A stretch of DNA of 64,000 nucleotides. It comes from UBA7672 sp044224605. Lineage in GTDB: Bacteria; Pseudomonadota; Alphaproteobacteria; Caulobacterales; Hyphomonadaceae. The position numbers were made by a program, and so were the translations under genes. Location of the stretch: assembly GCA_044224605.1 (NCBI GenBank), contig JBGAKC010000005.1, positions 79,906-143,905 of the forward strand, given 5' to 3'. The notes below the pieces were generated by a model, which was not told where the DNA came from, did no database searches, and worked only from the letters and a program-made list of their open reading frames with translations. Shown here piece after piece: positions 27,137 through 35,254 of the stretch. Numbering within the stretch: position 1 is the stretch's first letter; each line of letters begins with the position of its first letter.

Positions 27137-28561
27137 CTACAACTCCCATCCCTTCCGGTACTCGCGGTCAAGCAGCGAATTTGCCTCCGGCAGGTTGGTG
27201 ATCTTGCCGGCCTTGCCGTCATACTCGATCGGCTTGTCGGCGCGCATCGCCACCATGCCCAGCAGCATCGCTTCGGTCAGCGGACCCGCCTGCTCGAACG
27301 GACACGAGATCTTCTCCTCGCCCCGGATCGCGCGGATCCAGTTCATCTCGTGGCCCTTGGTGCTGTCCTTGATGCGCGGCAGCGTCTGCGGAATCTTCTT
27401 GCCGCGCGCAATCGCCTCCTCGCCGATCAGCGTCGGCTTGAAGCCATAGGTATCGTGCAGCAATTGTCCCTTGTCTCCGATATAAAGGACGCCGCCCTCT
27501 TCCTCGACGATCCGGTCAGCCGGAAGTCCGCGCGGCGCCGGCGGCGCAAGCCCGCCATCATACCAGGTCAGCTTCAGCGGCCCGCCCTTCGCGTTGCCGA
27601 ACTCGTAATAGATGATCGACGCCAGCGGATAGCTCGTCAGCACCTCAGGCCGCTTGTAGTCCCACGGATCGGTGTCCCCGCCCCACAGCGAATGGTGCGT
27701 TTCGATCCGCGTCGGCAGGCCCGTCTCGAGCGCCCACACGGGGAAGTCCATCAGGTGTGCGCCCATGTCGCCCACCGCGCCCGTGCCGAACGGCACCCAG
27801 CCGCGCCAGTTGAAGTGCGCGTAGTCGGGGTTGTAACCCCAGTCCACGTTCGCCGGCCCCAGCCATGTGTTCCAGTCGAGGCCTGCCGGCGCCGGCTTCG
27901 GCTCCGGCTTGCCCACGCCCTGCGGCCACACCGGACGGTTGGTCCAGATATGGACCTCCTTCACCTTCCCGATCGCCCCGCCGCGCAGCAGTTCGACAGC
28001 GCGCCGCCCATCGTCGCTCGAATGTCCCTGGTTGCCCATCTGCGTGACCAGCCCCGGCATCTTCTTCGCCAGGTCAGTCAGCGTGCGCGTTTCGCGTACG
28101 GTGTAGGTCAGCGGCTTCTGCACGAATACGTGCTTGCCCCGCTCCATCGCCATCCGCGCCGCCACCGCATGATGGTGATCGGGCGTTGCGATCAGCACCG
28201 CCTCGATATCCTTCCGTGTATCCAGCATCTTGCGGTAATCGCCGAACTGTTCCGCCTTGTCGTAAGCCGCCTTCAGCTCGACGCGCTCCGGCTTGACGCC
28301 GCCTTCCTTGTCGAGCATCTGGCGCCCGACGCGCGCGAAGTCGACATCGCAGATCGCCACGATGTTCTGGCTGGTGAGAGCCACCATGTTGTCCGCGCCC
28401 TTGCCGCCGGCGCCGATCACCGCCACGTTCACGCGCTGTCCAGCGCCGGGCTTCGCGATCTGCGCCCACGACTGACGCGGCATCATCGCCCACGCCGCCG
28501 CCGCGCCCGTACCCGCCAGCACTGCGCGCCGCGAATGCCCGCTCGTCTTCTTCTCGGTCAT
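27137..28561 (-). CDS. Gfo/Idh/MocA-family oxidoreductase, Tat-exported
   Basis: A 474-residue protein whose N-terminus MTEKKTSGHSRRAVLAGTGA has a twin-arginine motif and a cleavage site near SWAQ. Then VNVAVIGAGGKGADNM is the NAD(P)-binding Rossmann loop, VLIATPDHHHAVAARMAMER and KHVFVQKPLTY hold the EKP-like motif (QKP here). C-terminal GFO domain with TQMGNQGHSSDD. Exported family members act on sugars or glycosides. It is likely co-transcribed with the M20 peptidase and perhaps the downstream YACHEGNY gene region. Confidence 0.92.
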   Translation of the reverse strand: MTEKKTSGHSRRAVLAGTGAAAAWAMMPRQSWAQIAKPGAGQRVNVAVIGAGGKGADNMVALTSQNIVAICDVDFARVGRQMLDKEGGVKPERVELKAAYDKAEQFGDYRKMLDTRKDIEAVLIATPDHHHAVAARMAMERGKHVFVQKPLTYTVRETRTLTDLAKKMPGLVTQMGNQGHSSDDGRRAVELLRGGAIGKVKEVHIWTNRPVWPQGVGKPEPKPAPAGLDWNTWLGPANVDWGYNPDYAHFNWRGWVPFGTGAVGDMGAHLMDFPVWALETGLPTRIETHHSLWGGDTDPWDYKRPEVLTSYPLASIIYYEFGNAKGGPLKLTWYDGGLAPPAPRGLPADRIVEEEGGVLYIGDKGQLLHDTYGFKPTLIGEEAIARGKKIPQTLPRIKDSTKGHEMNWIRAIRGEEKISCPFEQAGPLTEAMLLGMVAMRADKPIEYDGKAGKITNLPEANSLLDREYRKGWEL

Positions 28562-28673
28562 GACTCGACTCCCCGTTACGAACCGGAGCCTGCCTCATCA
28601 TCATGACATAGGGAATGGGCGCCCCTGCGACAGGCCTGGGCGCCCATTCTTTCCGCGAATTGGCGCTTCAGGC

Positions 28674-29897
28674 TTACTCGCCCTCGGCCTCGATCGCCGT
28701 GTCGTGACCCGCTGCGTCGGCGCGCAGGATGCCCGGCATGGCGTAGTTGCCCTCGTGGCAAGCGTATTCGAACACATGCTCCTTCGAGCGGCGCAGCGGG
28801 ATCTGGCCGGTCCAGACCTGCGTGTAGAACACCGGATCGTTCACCTCGAACTGGTAATCGATCACGTCATCCGATACGCGCGTGAAGCGCTCCGTCACCT
28901 TGCCCTTGTCCGAGATGGGGAAGGCCGCCATGCGCTGATGGCTCAGGCTGAAATTGCGCGTGACGACGACGAACGTGTCGCCCTCCCAATGGCCGACGGA
29001 GTCGCCGAACCACTGCTTGAGCGCATCCGGCCGCGCGCCGACGCCGGACGCATCGGCGACGTTGATGACGCGCGCATCGTGGTTCATCTCGATGTCGATC
29101 ATCACCGCGGTCGGCGTCTGCACGATCTGCAGGTTGTTGTTGTACATCGTGTTGTTCAGCGGCGGTCCGCCCTGGCTGCCGAACGAGATGAAGCAGCGCT
29201 CGCCCAGCGGACGGATCTCAGGCCCGGTGTTCTTGATCGACTTCACGTTCGCCATACGCTGGCCGCGCATCGCCATGCCTTCCTTCGAGAAGGGCGGCTG
29301 GCCGTTCGCAGGCGAGGTGATCCAGGACGAGCGCCACTCATTGTTCACCTTGGCGTATTCCGAACCCGGATCGATCCAGAAGGCGTTGTAGCCGGCTTCG
29401 GCGTTCCGGTCAGTGAAGACGCCCGCCTTGGGGTCGGTGCGCTTCTGGCTGGCGTCGGCAGCCTTGGTGTAGGCGGCGCCGCGCGTGAGCTCGGCGACCT
29501 TCTCCGGGGGAATGACCAGCGTGTCGCCGACCTTGTCGCCGTTGCCGCCGCGCGACATCGTCGTCAACGAAGCGGTCGACCAGACGCCCTGCAGGTCAGG
29601 CTTGCCGTCCGGCGTGCGCGGCGGCTTGTAGTTCGGATCCCACGGCTTGAGGTCCTTGAAGTAAGGCACCGCGCTCACATACGACTTCGTGCCGGCGATC
29701 GTCTTGGGCCCGTCGACCTTCTCTGTCTCGTCCGCAAACCCCACGCCCGTCTTCTCGCCGGTCGCGAGCGCCTCATCGAGATAGTTTCGCGGCGGCGGCG
29801 GGGGCGATGGCGCTTTGGGCGGCGTCTGGGCGAAAGCCGGCGCTGCCAGCACCGAAGCTGCAAGGACGGTCACGAGAACACTGCACCGAAGGGTCAT
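28674..29897 (-). CDS. Secreted protein of the YACHEGNY family, paralogue B
   Basis: A 407-residue protein with signal peptide MTLRCSVLVTVLAASVLAAP (cleavage after AFAQ) and a Pro-rich linker (APSPPPPPRNY). It shares with the paralogues at 10086 and 35255: PDLQGVWSTASLTTMSRGG, LQIVQTPTAVMIDIEMNHDA, GDSVGHWEGDTFVVVTRNF, ERFTRVSDDVIDYQFEVNDP and VFEYACHEGNYAMPGILRAD. It is the first gene of the minus-strand run that includes the oxidoreductase and peptidase, 112 bp before the former. Uncharacterised family. Confidence 0.82.
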   Translation of the reverse strand: MTLRCSVLVTVLAASVLAAPAFAQTPPKAPSPPPPPRNYLDEALATGEKTGVGFADETEKVDGPKTIAGTKSYVSAVPYFKDLKPWDPNYKPPRTPDGKPDLQGVWSTASLTTMSRGGNGDKVGDTLVIPPEKVAELTRGAAYTKAADASQKRTDPKAGVFTDRNAEAGYNAFWIDPGSEYAKVNNEWRSSWITSPANGQPPFSKEGMAMRGQRMANVKSIKNTGPEIRPLGERCFISFGSQGGPPLNNTMYNNNLQIVQTPTAVMIDIEMNHDARVINVADASGVGARPDALKQWFGDSVGHWEGDTFVVVTRNFSLSHQRMAAFPISDKGKVTERFTRVSDDVIDYQFEVNDPVFYTQVWTGQIPLRRSKEHVFEYACHEGNYAMPGILRADAAGHDTAIEAEGE

Positions 29898-30317
29898 GTT
29901 GGGCTCCTCCTCTCCAAATCTGTCAAAGCTCGTTTGTCTCTCAAACTCTGTTGAGATGCCCTAGCAGTTTCACTCCGATTGCCCCTCCAGCCAAGTTATT
30001 TTGATAGGTAGACGATCGGCGGAACGGCGCCGCAGACACAGGCGGTAGCGCGAATTGGCGTGACAACCAGCCGCTTTCCCGAAAGCGGGCGTCTCTCGCA
30101 GTTCATGGAACTGGCCTGTGAGACGAATAATCCGCCGGGGCCGTTGCCGTCTGATGCGTCCATCACCATATGACTGGAGCGAGATCGCATCAGCCTGACA
30201 ATGAGATGACGACAAGGGCGCGTTCAACGCAACGCGGCGCCGCTTCAAACTCGCGGTCAATCAATGAGCCGACCTGAGGCGAAGGTCTGGGCGCATTGCG
30301 CATCTGGAGTGCACACA
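29898..30317. other. Intergenic stretch without a convincing gene
   Basis: This 420-bp stretch holds the promoter side of the minus-strand YACHEGNY gene and the leader of the + strand gene at 30318. A minus-strand frame (29996-30190) is open but has no ribosome site and no recognisable protein text. Nothing else was seen. Confidence 0.5.
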
Positions 30318-30590
30318 ATGAGAACCTATTCGATCCACTGCCTCGACGCGATGGGGTGCAAAACTACGACTTACATGATGCCGTTTCAGAGCGACACATG
30401 CGCGGTCGAGTTTGTCGGTAAAATTCGGCCAGATCATGCAATCGTCGAGGCTTGGCGCGACAATGCACTGGTAACGCGGCTGTTTCGCGACGCTCCAGCA
30501 CCCATCGACGGGACTTCAGAACCCTCAGCGCGAGCGGTAGCGGCGTTCTCTCGCGCCGACGTCGGCAGATACGCCGGGCATTGCGAATGA
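30318..30590 (+). CDS. Hypothetical protein, 90 residues
   Basis: Starts MRTYSIHCLDAMGCKTTTYM after a GGAG box nine bases upstream. The text has balanced composition and a strand-helix look (CAVEFVGKIRPDHAIVEAWR, then DNALVTRLFRDAP) but matches no family I know. Its stop overlaps the next start (ATGA), suggesting translational coupling with the membrane peptide gene. Confidence 0.6.
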   Translation: MRTYSIHCLDAMGCKTTTYMMPFQSDTCAVEFVGKIRPDHAIVEAWRDNALVTRLFRDAPAPIDGTSEPSARAVAAFSRADVGRYAGHCE

Positions 30591-30784
30591 CCGGGCCGAA
30601 AATCCAGCGACGTAGTGGACAGCGGCCGTCCAGCAAGGGGTCGATTTTCGACCGTCACTGGAAGTTGTCACAGGTCATCAGCCTGGGCTTCCTGGGCCTG
30701 ATGCTGGCCTTCACCATCCTCGGCAGCACGTTGGGCGAACGTCCGCTTCTTACTCAAGTTGGCTCACCGGAGCGTGTTCCGTGA
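30587..30784 (+). CDS. Small single-span membrane protein, 65 residues
   Basis: The ATG at 30587 overlaps the stop of the preceding gene by 4 bp. After a basic N-terminus (MTGPKIQRRSGQRPSSKG), one membrane helix follows (LSQVISLGFLGLMLAFTILG) and a short tail. The positive-inside rule puts the N-terminus in the cytoplasm. No family recognised. Confidence 0.55.
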   Translation: MTGPKIQRRSGQRPSSKGSIFDRHWKLSQVISLGFLGLMLAFTILGSTLGERPLLTQVGSPERVP

Positions 30785-31002
30785 TGCAACGTCACTGGTT
30801 GCTCGGGCTGATGGGGCTTCAGAAACAAGAACAAGCTGTTCCGATCGCGGTCGCAACCGTCGAAGGCGAAGGCGTTCCTCCAGAAGGCCTTCCCCGCCCC
30901 CGAATTCGCTCCGCATCCTGTCCACCCGGATGTCTCCGCGCTTCCGAAAGCCAATCCATGACCCGCCCGTCGAACCGCCTCGCTGAGTTCAGGGAATCGA
31001 GA

Positions 31003-31791
31003 ATGCGTCCAACGGTTTCTCGCTGCCATGTGATTGATCGTCTTGTGAGCGTTTGCGCATCCTTGGTTGCCGTCGTCACTCTTGCGGTCAGCTCTGTCGC
31101 AATCGCGGAGGCACAGAACGTACCGAACTTGCCGGAGAACGCGATTGCTACAGACTACGGCCGCAGGTGGGAATGCGCGTACGGTTTCATCGAATCGAAG
31201 GCAGCGTGCCAAAAGGTCAAATTGCCGGACAATTCCTTTTTGAATGCGCAAGGCACCGGTTGGCGTTGCCAACGGGGGTATCGCGAGGACGATCAGCAGT
31301 GCATTGAAGTCGTCATTCCCCAGAACGCCAATGCAACAAACGACGGATACTCGAAAGGCTGGGCCTGTCGCCGAGGTTTCATCGAGCGCGAAAGCGGTTG
31401 CGTCCGTATCGAGATTCCAAGCAACGCGTACCTCACCGACCAGGCATTCGGCTCGGGCTGGGAGTGCAACCGCGGGTACATCGTTTCCGGAAACGACTGT
31501 CGCTTCCTGGTCGTTCCGGAAAACGCCTATCTCGACCGTTCCGGCAGGGCGTGGCAGTGCGACTTCGGCTACCAGCGCACAGGCGAAATCTGCGCTGCCG
31601 TCTCGGTCCCAGCCAATGGGTATCTCAAGGCGTCCGGAACCGAATGGGCTTGCGACCGCGGCTTCAGGCGCGAGGAAGGCGCCTGCGTCGCATTTCCTGT
31701 GCCGGCCAATGCTCATCTCGACACTTTCGGAGAGCGTTGGGAATGCAATCGCGGTTTTGTTGCCGGGGATTCTGTATGCGTGGCGCGGTGA
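31003..31791 (+). CDS. Secreted protein of seven two-cysteine repeat modules
   Basis: A 262-residue protein. The ATG at 31003 follows AGGGA and begins a signal peptide that ends near AIAEAQ (residue 38); the frame is open to 30784 but that part has no protein character. The mature protein is seven consecutive modules of 31-34 residues following the pattern [VI]P.NA.L...G..W.C..G[FY]......C. Examples: PENAYLDRSGRAWQCDFGYQ and PANAHLDTFGERWECNRGFV. Each module keeps a Trp and two Cys, so seven intramodule disulfides are likely. Similar modules occur in unnamed proteobacterial proteins. Function unknown; extracytoplasmic binding is an inference. Confidence 0.8.
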   Translation: MRPTVSRCHVIDRLVSVCASLVAVVTLAVSSVAIAEAQNVPNLPENAIATDYGRRWECAYGFIESKAACQKVKLPDNSFLNAQGTGWRCQRGYREDDQQCIEVVIPQNANATNDGYSKGWACRRGFIERESGCVRIEIPSNAYLTDQAFGSGWECNRGYIVSGNDCRFLVVPENAYLDRSGRAWQCDFGYQRTGEICAAVSVPANGYLKASGTEWACDRGFRREEGACVAFPVPANAHLDTFGERWECNRGFVAGDSVCVAR

Positions 31792-31914
31792 GACACACCT
31801 TCGCGATGCAGCGAGTGTTTGGTCGGTCGTTTCATGCGAGTCCGCCGTGGCAAGTCTTGCGACCTGCGTGAACAGCTCGGCAGTGATTTTCGTACCTCCA
31901 TGCATGGAGCTCGG

Positions 31915-32013
31915 ATGAAATCGACAACCAGAACATTTCTTGGCGCCGGCGCAGTGACGCTTGTTCTGCTTCTAATGATATTCTCGCTCTCGCCCGTCGG
32001 CGTTCCGGCATGA
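31915..32013 (+). CDS. Possible 32-residue membrane peptide
   Basis: The ATG at 31915 has GGAG at six-base spacing. The peptide MKSTTRTFLGAGAVTLVLLL continues with a hydrophobic run to SLSPVGVPA, i.e. one membrane segment with basic N-terminus. It is short and has no family support, so it may be chance. Confidence 0.35.
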   Translation: MKSTTRTFLGAGAVTLVLLLMIFSLSPVGVPA

Positions 32014-32137
32014 CGGGCGACGAGCGTGCCCTGCCGACCGGGATGACGCTTCGAGAATACGCAGGGCCCGCTCGTTGAGCGACACGCTCATCGCCCTGTT
32101 CGGCAGTTGTCGAGGCTCTGCAGATCGCCGGAAATGA

Positions 32138-32392
32138 ATGTGCAGGGTCGAAGGGCATCCTTTCGAAGAATTCGTGCTCGCTCAAACACAAGAGGAGAGC
32201 AAGATCAAATTCCGGACGATCTCAACCGAACCTCCCCGCGATGATGGCTTGGCCGTGGGCGTGAGGACCACGCACCCGATATTCGGTCTGGGCTACATTA
32301 CCCATCTGGACGGCGAGCGGGTGACTATCCTGTTTGACAAGTCAGGCACGAAAAGAGTTGCCGCTGGTTACGTCCAGCTGGCAGATGCCTAG
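32138..32392 (+). CDS. Small orphan protein resembling the Tudor-like tail of UvrD/PcrA helicases
   Basis: An 84-residue protein whose last 45 residues read VRTTHPIFGLGYITHLDGER then VTILFDKSGTKRVAAGYVQL. The pattern V.HP.FG.G.V....G..V.V.F...G.K.L is the small beta-barrel at the C-terminus of UvrD/PcrA, which in PcrA contacts RNA polymerase. Here it stands without a helicase. The ATG at 32138 gives an atypical 37-residue lead; a later start is possible. Role unknown. Confidence 0.6.
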   Translation: MCRVEGHPFEEFVLAQTQEESKIKFRTISTEPPRDDGLAVGVRTTHPIFGLGYITHLDGERVTILFDKSGTKRVAAGYVQLADA

Positions 32393-32467
32393 CCTTGGCG
32401 CTGCAGATGCAAACGGCCAGCCCTTCGACTGGCCGTCTTGCTTTCAGCTCGATGCGCAGCCAGCGCC

Positions 32468-33031
32468 CTACGTCTCCAGTTCGACATCCCAGTAGAGATA
32501 GTCGAGCCAGGTGTCGTGCAGGTGGTTCGGCGGGAACTTGCGTCCCTGCTCCTGCAGCTGGAACGTGGTCGGCCGGTGCGGCCGCACGCTCGGGTGCATG
32601 CCGATGTCATGCGCCAGCCGTCCGCCCTTGCGCAGGTTGCAGGGCGAGCAGGCCGCGACGATGTTCTCCCAGCTCGTCCGCCCGCCCTTCGAGCGCGGGA
32701 TGAGGTGGTCGAACGTCAGGTCTTCATGGCTGCCGCAATAGGCGCACTTGAAGCCGTCGCGCAGGAACACGTTGAACCGGGTGAAGGCCGGCTGCCTGTC
32801 CTGCTTCACGAACTCCCGGAGCGCGATGACGCTCGGCAGCTTCATGGTCAGCGAGGGCGAGTGGACATAGCTGTCGTATTCCGCGACCACGTCGACCCGT
32901 TCGAGGAAGACGGCTTTCACCACCTCCTGCCACGGCCAGAGCGACAGCGGGTAATACGATAGCGGTCGGAAATCGGCATTGAGCACGAGCGCCGGCCATC
33001 CGTTCGGCGCATGCGAAACTATCTGGGTCAT
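32468..33031 (-). CDS. HNH endonuclease
   Basis: A 187-residue protein. The HNH core is CAYCGSHEDLTFDHLIPRSK, followed by WENIVAACSPCNLRKGG, with two CxxC zinc pairs, the catalytic His in FDHL and an Asn in the C-terminal part. The N-terminal half (PALVLNADFRPLSYYPLSLW) is the conserved extension of a widespread bacterial HNH subfamily of unproven role. The start at 33031 (MTQIVSHAPNGWPALVLNAD) matches that subfamily; the frame extends to 33103. Confidence 0.88.
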   Translation of the reverse strand: MTQIVSHAPNGWPALVLNADFRPLSYYPLSLWPWQEVVKAVFLERVDVVAEYDSYVHSPSLTMKLPSVIALREFVKQDRQPAFTRFNVFLRDGFKCAYCGSHEDLTFDHLIPRSKGGRTSWENIVAACSPCNLRKGGRLAHDIGMHPSVRPHRPTTFQLQEQGRKFPPNHLHDTWLDYLYWDVELET

Positions 33032-33231
33032 GTGTACCCGTCGTCTTCGACAGGTCAGGCAAGTGCCAAATGCCGGACCCGTCCGGTTCCCCAGCCGCGC
33101 CACATGGCTCCAGCGGTCGGGGTTAATTTGATTCTATCACATAACATCGTGACAGCGCGGCTACATGTCCAGCCCTGCCGGGTATCCCGATCTTGAACGC
33201 TGCGTAATCCGCCTGTCAGGAAGCACAAAAG

Positions 33232-33882
33232 TCACGCTCCGCCGCGCTGTTCTTCCCGGACGGCGTTGATGTAGGCCCACAGCATATGGGCCGCGACGCC
33301 CCGGTAAGGCCGCCAGCGCTCCCCCGTCCTGAGGAATTTCTTGGGCGGATGCCGTTTCCGTTCGCCCGAGATCATCCGATAGGCCTCGGAGAGCCCGATG
33401 TCCGCGTGCGGAAATACGTCCCACCGCCCGAGGCAGAACATCAGATAGATATCCGCCGTCCACGGCCCGATGCCCTTCACCGCCACCAGTTCCTCGCGCG
33501 CCTCGTCGTCCGCCTTGCGCGCCACCCGCCGGAAGTTCAGCGACCCGTCTTCAACCGCCGTCGCGATCGACCTGATGTGCGAGATCTTCGGCCGCGACAT
33601 CCCGCACGCACGCAGCGCATCGATGTCCGCCGCCAGCACCGTCTTCGGCGTCACCTTGCCGAGCAGCACCTCAACCCGCCCCCAGATCGTCCCCGCCGCC
33701 TTGGTTGACAACTGCTGGTAGGCGATGATCCGCGCCAGCCCCGCATAGTCTCCTTGCCGCGTCCGCCACTCCGGCACGCCGACATAATCATGCGCCGCCT
33801 TCATGATGTGGCAGTCCTTCGCCAGCGTCCTGACCGCCTTCGACAGCTGCCGCTTGTCGGTGACGTCCAGCGTCTGAACCAT
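33232..33882 (-). CDS. DNA-3-methyladenine glycosylase, AlkA-type (HhH-GPD)
   Basis: A 216-residue base-excision repair glycosylase removing alkylated purines. The helix-hairpin-helix is LVAVKGIGPWTADIYLMFCL and the catalytic aspartate follows in WDVFPHADIGLSEAY. LARIIAYQQLSTKAAGTIWG is the family's substrate-pocket helix. It lacks the N-terminal domain of E. coli AlkA, as usual for the short class. Confidence 0.92.
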   Translation of the reverse strand: MVQTLDVTDKRQLSKAVRTLAKDCHIMKAAHDYVGVPEWRTRQGDYAGLARIIAYQQLSTKAAGTIWGRVEVLLGKVTPKTVLAADIDALRACGMSRPKISHIRSIATAVEDGSLNFRRVARKADDEAREELVAVKGIGPWTADIYLMFCLGRWDVFPHADIGLSEAYRMISGERKRHPPKKFLRTGERWRPYRGVAAHMLWAYINAVREEQRGGA

Positions 33883-34001
33883 GGGGTCATCCTCGGGCTT
33901 GACCCGGAGATCTTGGTTGGCGCCGCGCAGGAATTGTCAATCGACGCCGGGGCCATGCCTCGCCTATGGAGAAATTCTCGCCCTCATCGTATGAAGGCCC
34001 C

Positions 34002-34172
34002 ATGAAGCAATCCCCTCTCCGCCGGCTCCGCCGCGACCGCTCGCGTCTCCAGCAGGAGCTCCAGCTCGCCCAGGGCACGGACGACAAGGCGCAGATCCCG
34101 ATCCTGCAGAAGAAGATCCGCGACCTCGACGCCGAGATCGCCGCGCTCGAGGCGAAGAAGTCCGGCGCCTAA
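34002..34172 (+). CDS. Small coiled-coil protein, 56 residues
   Basis: MKQSPLRRLRRDRSRLQQEL begins a highly charged helix with heptad-like Leu/Ile spacing, ending IRDLDAEIAALEAKKSGA. The start at 34002 follows AAGG; a longer frame from 33966 lacks a ribosome site. Its stop overlaps the convergent membrane-protein gene by 4 bp. Function unknown. Confidence 0.6.
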   Translation: MKQSPLRRLRRDRSRLQQELQLAQGTDDKAQIPILQKKIRDLDAEIAALEAKKSGA

Positions 34173-34702
34173 CTCGGCAAGCACCACAGGCACCAGTGCT
34201 CCGGCGGCCGGTAGAACGTCACCAACCGCCCGCACACGATCACGCCCGTCCAGCACGCCAGCGAGATGAAGCCGATCGCCCGCGCCCGCATCGGCGGCAG
34301 GTCGTCTGCGCCAACGCTCGCCACCGCGCTCGCCGTCGTTGTGTAGAACACCGCCATGTTCGCGCCCGCCAACGCCATCAGCGACAGCTTCATCTGCACC
34401 GCCGGATTGTAGAGATACTGCCCCGGCGCCGTGACGATGAAGCAGAACCCCGTCACGACGCAAAGCACATACCCCGCCACCCCCAGCGGCACGAGCCGAT
34501 GCAGCTCCTTCATCAACACACCGCGCGCGATCCCCATCATGCGCAGGTCGAACATGCCGACCGTCCCGAACAGCAGGCACAACCCGAAGAAGTGGATGAT
34601 CTCTGCGATCGGCCATCCCCACCGCGAATTCATCACGCCGAAAATGCCGACATCGCGCGCCCACTGCTCGATCGCGACGGGATCGAAGATCGGATCCATC
34701 AT
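34169..34702 (-). CDS. Membrane protein of a two-gene pair, second member (DUF6644-like)
   Basis: A 177-residue protein with about four membrane helices: IAEIIHFFGLCLLFGTVGMF, HRLVPLGVAGYVLCVVTGFC, a helix in MALAGANMAVFYTTTASAVA and IGFISLACWTGVIVCGRLVT. A conserved-looking His in EIIHFFG and a C-W-C-L-W-C-L end are notable. The start ATG at 34702 overlaps the stop of the preceding gene, so translation is coupled. I link it tentatively to the DUF6644 type. Confidence 0.75.
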   Translation of the reverse strand: MMDPIFDPVAIEQWARDVGIFGVMNSRWGWPIAEIIHFFGLCLLFGTVGMFDLRMMGIARGVLMKELHRLVPLGVAGYVLCVVTGFCFIVTAPGQYLYNPAVQMKLSLMALAGANMAVFYTTTASAVASVGADDLPPMRARAIGFISLACWTGVIVCGRLVTFYRPPEHWCLWCLPS

Positions 34703-35187
34703 GACACCAGCAGGATCGAATAGGTGTGCAGCAGCAGCTTGCCCGCGGCCACGCCCGCCAGCCACAGCACCAGCGCGGCAATCCCCACCCAGCGCGCATT
34801 CGCCGGTAACGCCTCACCGCGCTCCGCCAGCGGAAAGAACCGTCGGGCCGCAAACCGGATGAGCAACGCCGCGCCAATGAGACACGCAAACTTCAGCGCA
34901 AAATCCGGGTTGGTCAGCGCCTTCGCCGGATACCCCGCCAGCAGCGCAATGCCTGAAGGCACGGCCAGCGCCACGCCCACCCACATCACCGGAAAGAACC
35001 CGCGGAAGGTCTCCAGCCTTGTCCCTGGCATCACCCCCGCGATCCGCAGCGAGACAATGATCCCGCCCCCGATCAGCAGCGCCATCCCGATCGAATGGAA
35101 GATCAGCGCGATGAAATACGCATAGAGGTCCTCCCGCATCCACACGGAGAACGGCGACTGCTCGATCGCTGCAAAGAACGGGTCCAT
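34699..35187 (-). CDS. Membrane protein of a two-gene pair, first member
   Basis: A 162-residue protein with four to five membrane helices (FIALIFHSIGMALLIGGGII, FFPVMWVGVALAVPSGIALL, FACLIGAALLIRFAARRFF, WVGIAALVLWLAGVAAGKLL). A His in the first helix mirrors the partner gene, so the two may be distant relatives forming a heteromeric complex (inference). Starts MDPFFAAIEQSP at 35187, 67 bp after paralogue C. Confidence 0.75.
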   Translation of the reverse strand: MDPFFAAIEQSPFSVWMREDLYAYFIALIFHSIGMALLIGGGIIVSLRIAGVMPGTRLETFRGFFPVMWVGVALAVPSGIALLAGYPAKALTNPDFALKFACLIGAALLIRFAARRFFPLAERGEALPANARWVGIAALVLWLAGVAAGKLLLHTYSILLVS

Positions 35188-35254
35188 CAGCGCACACGCT
35201 CGCACGCACGCCGATGCAAGTCACCTCGCCCGGAAGTCACGATAGGCCAGAGCC

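Noticed and set aside
29996..30190. Small minus-strand frame
   Set aside because: No ribosome site or recognisable protein text.
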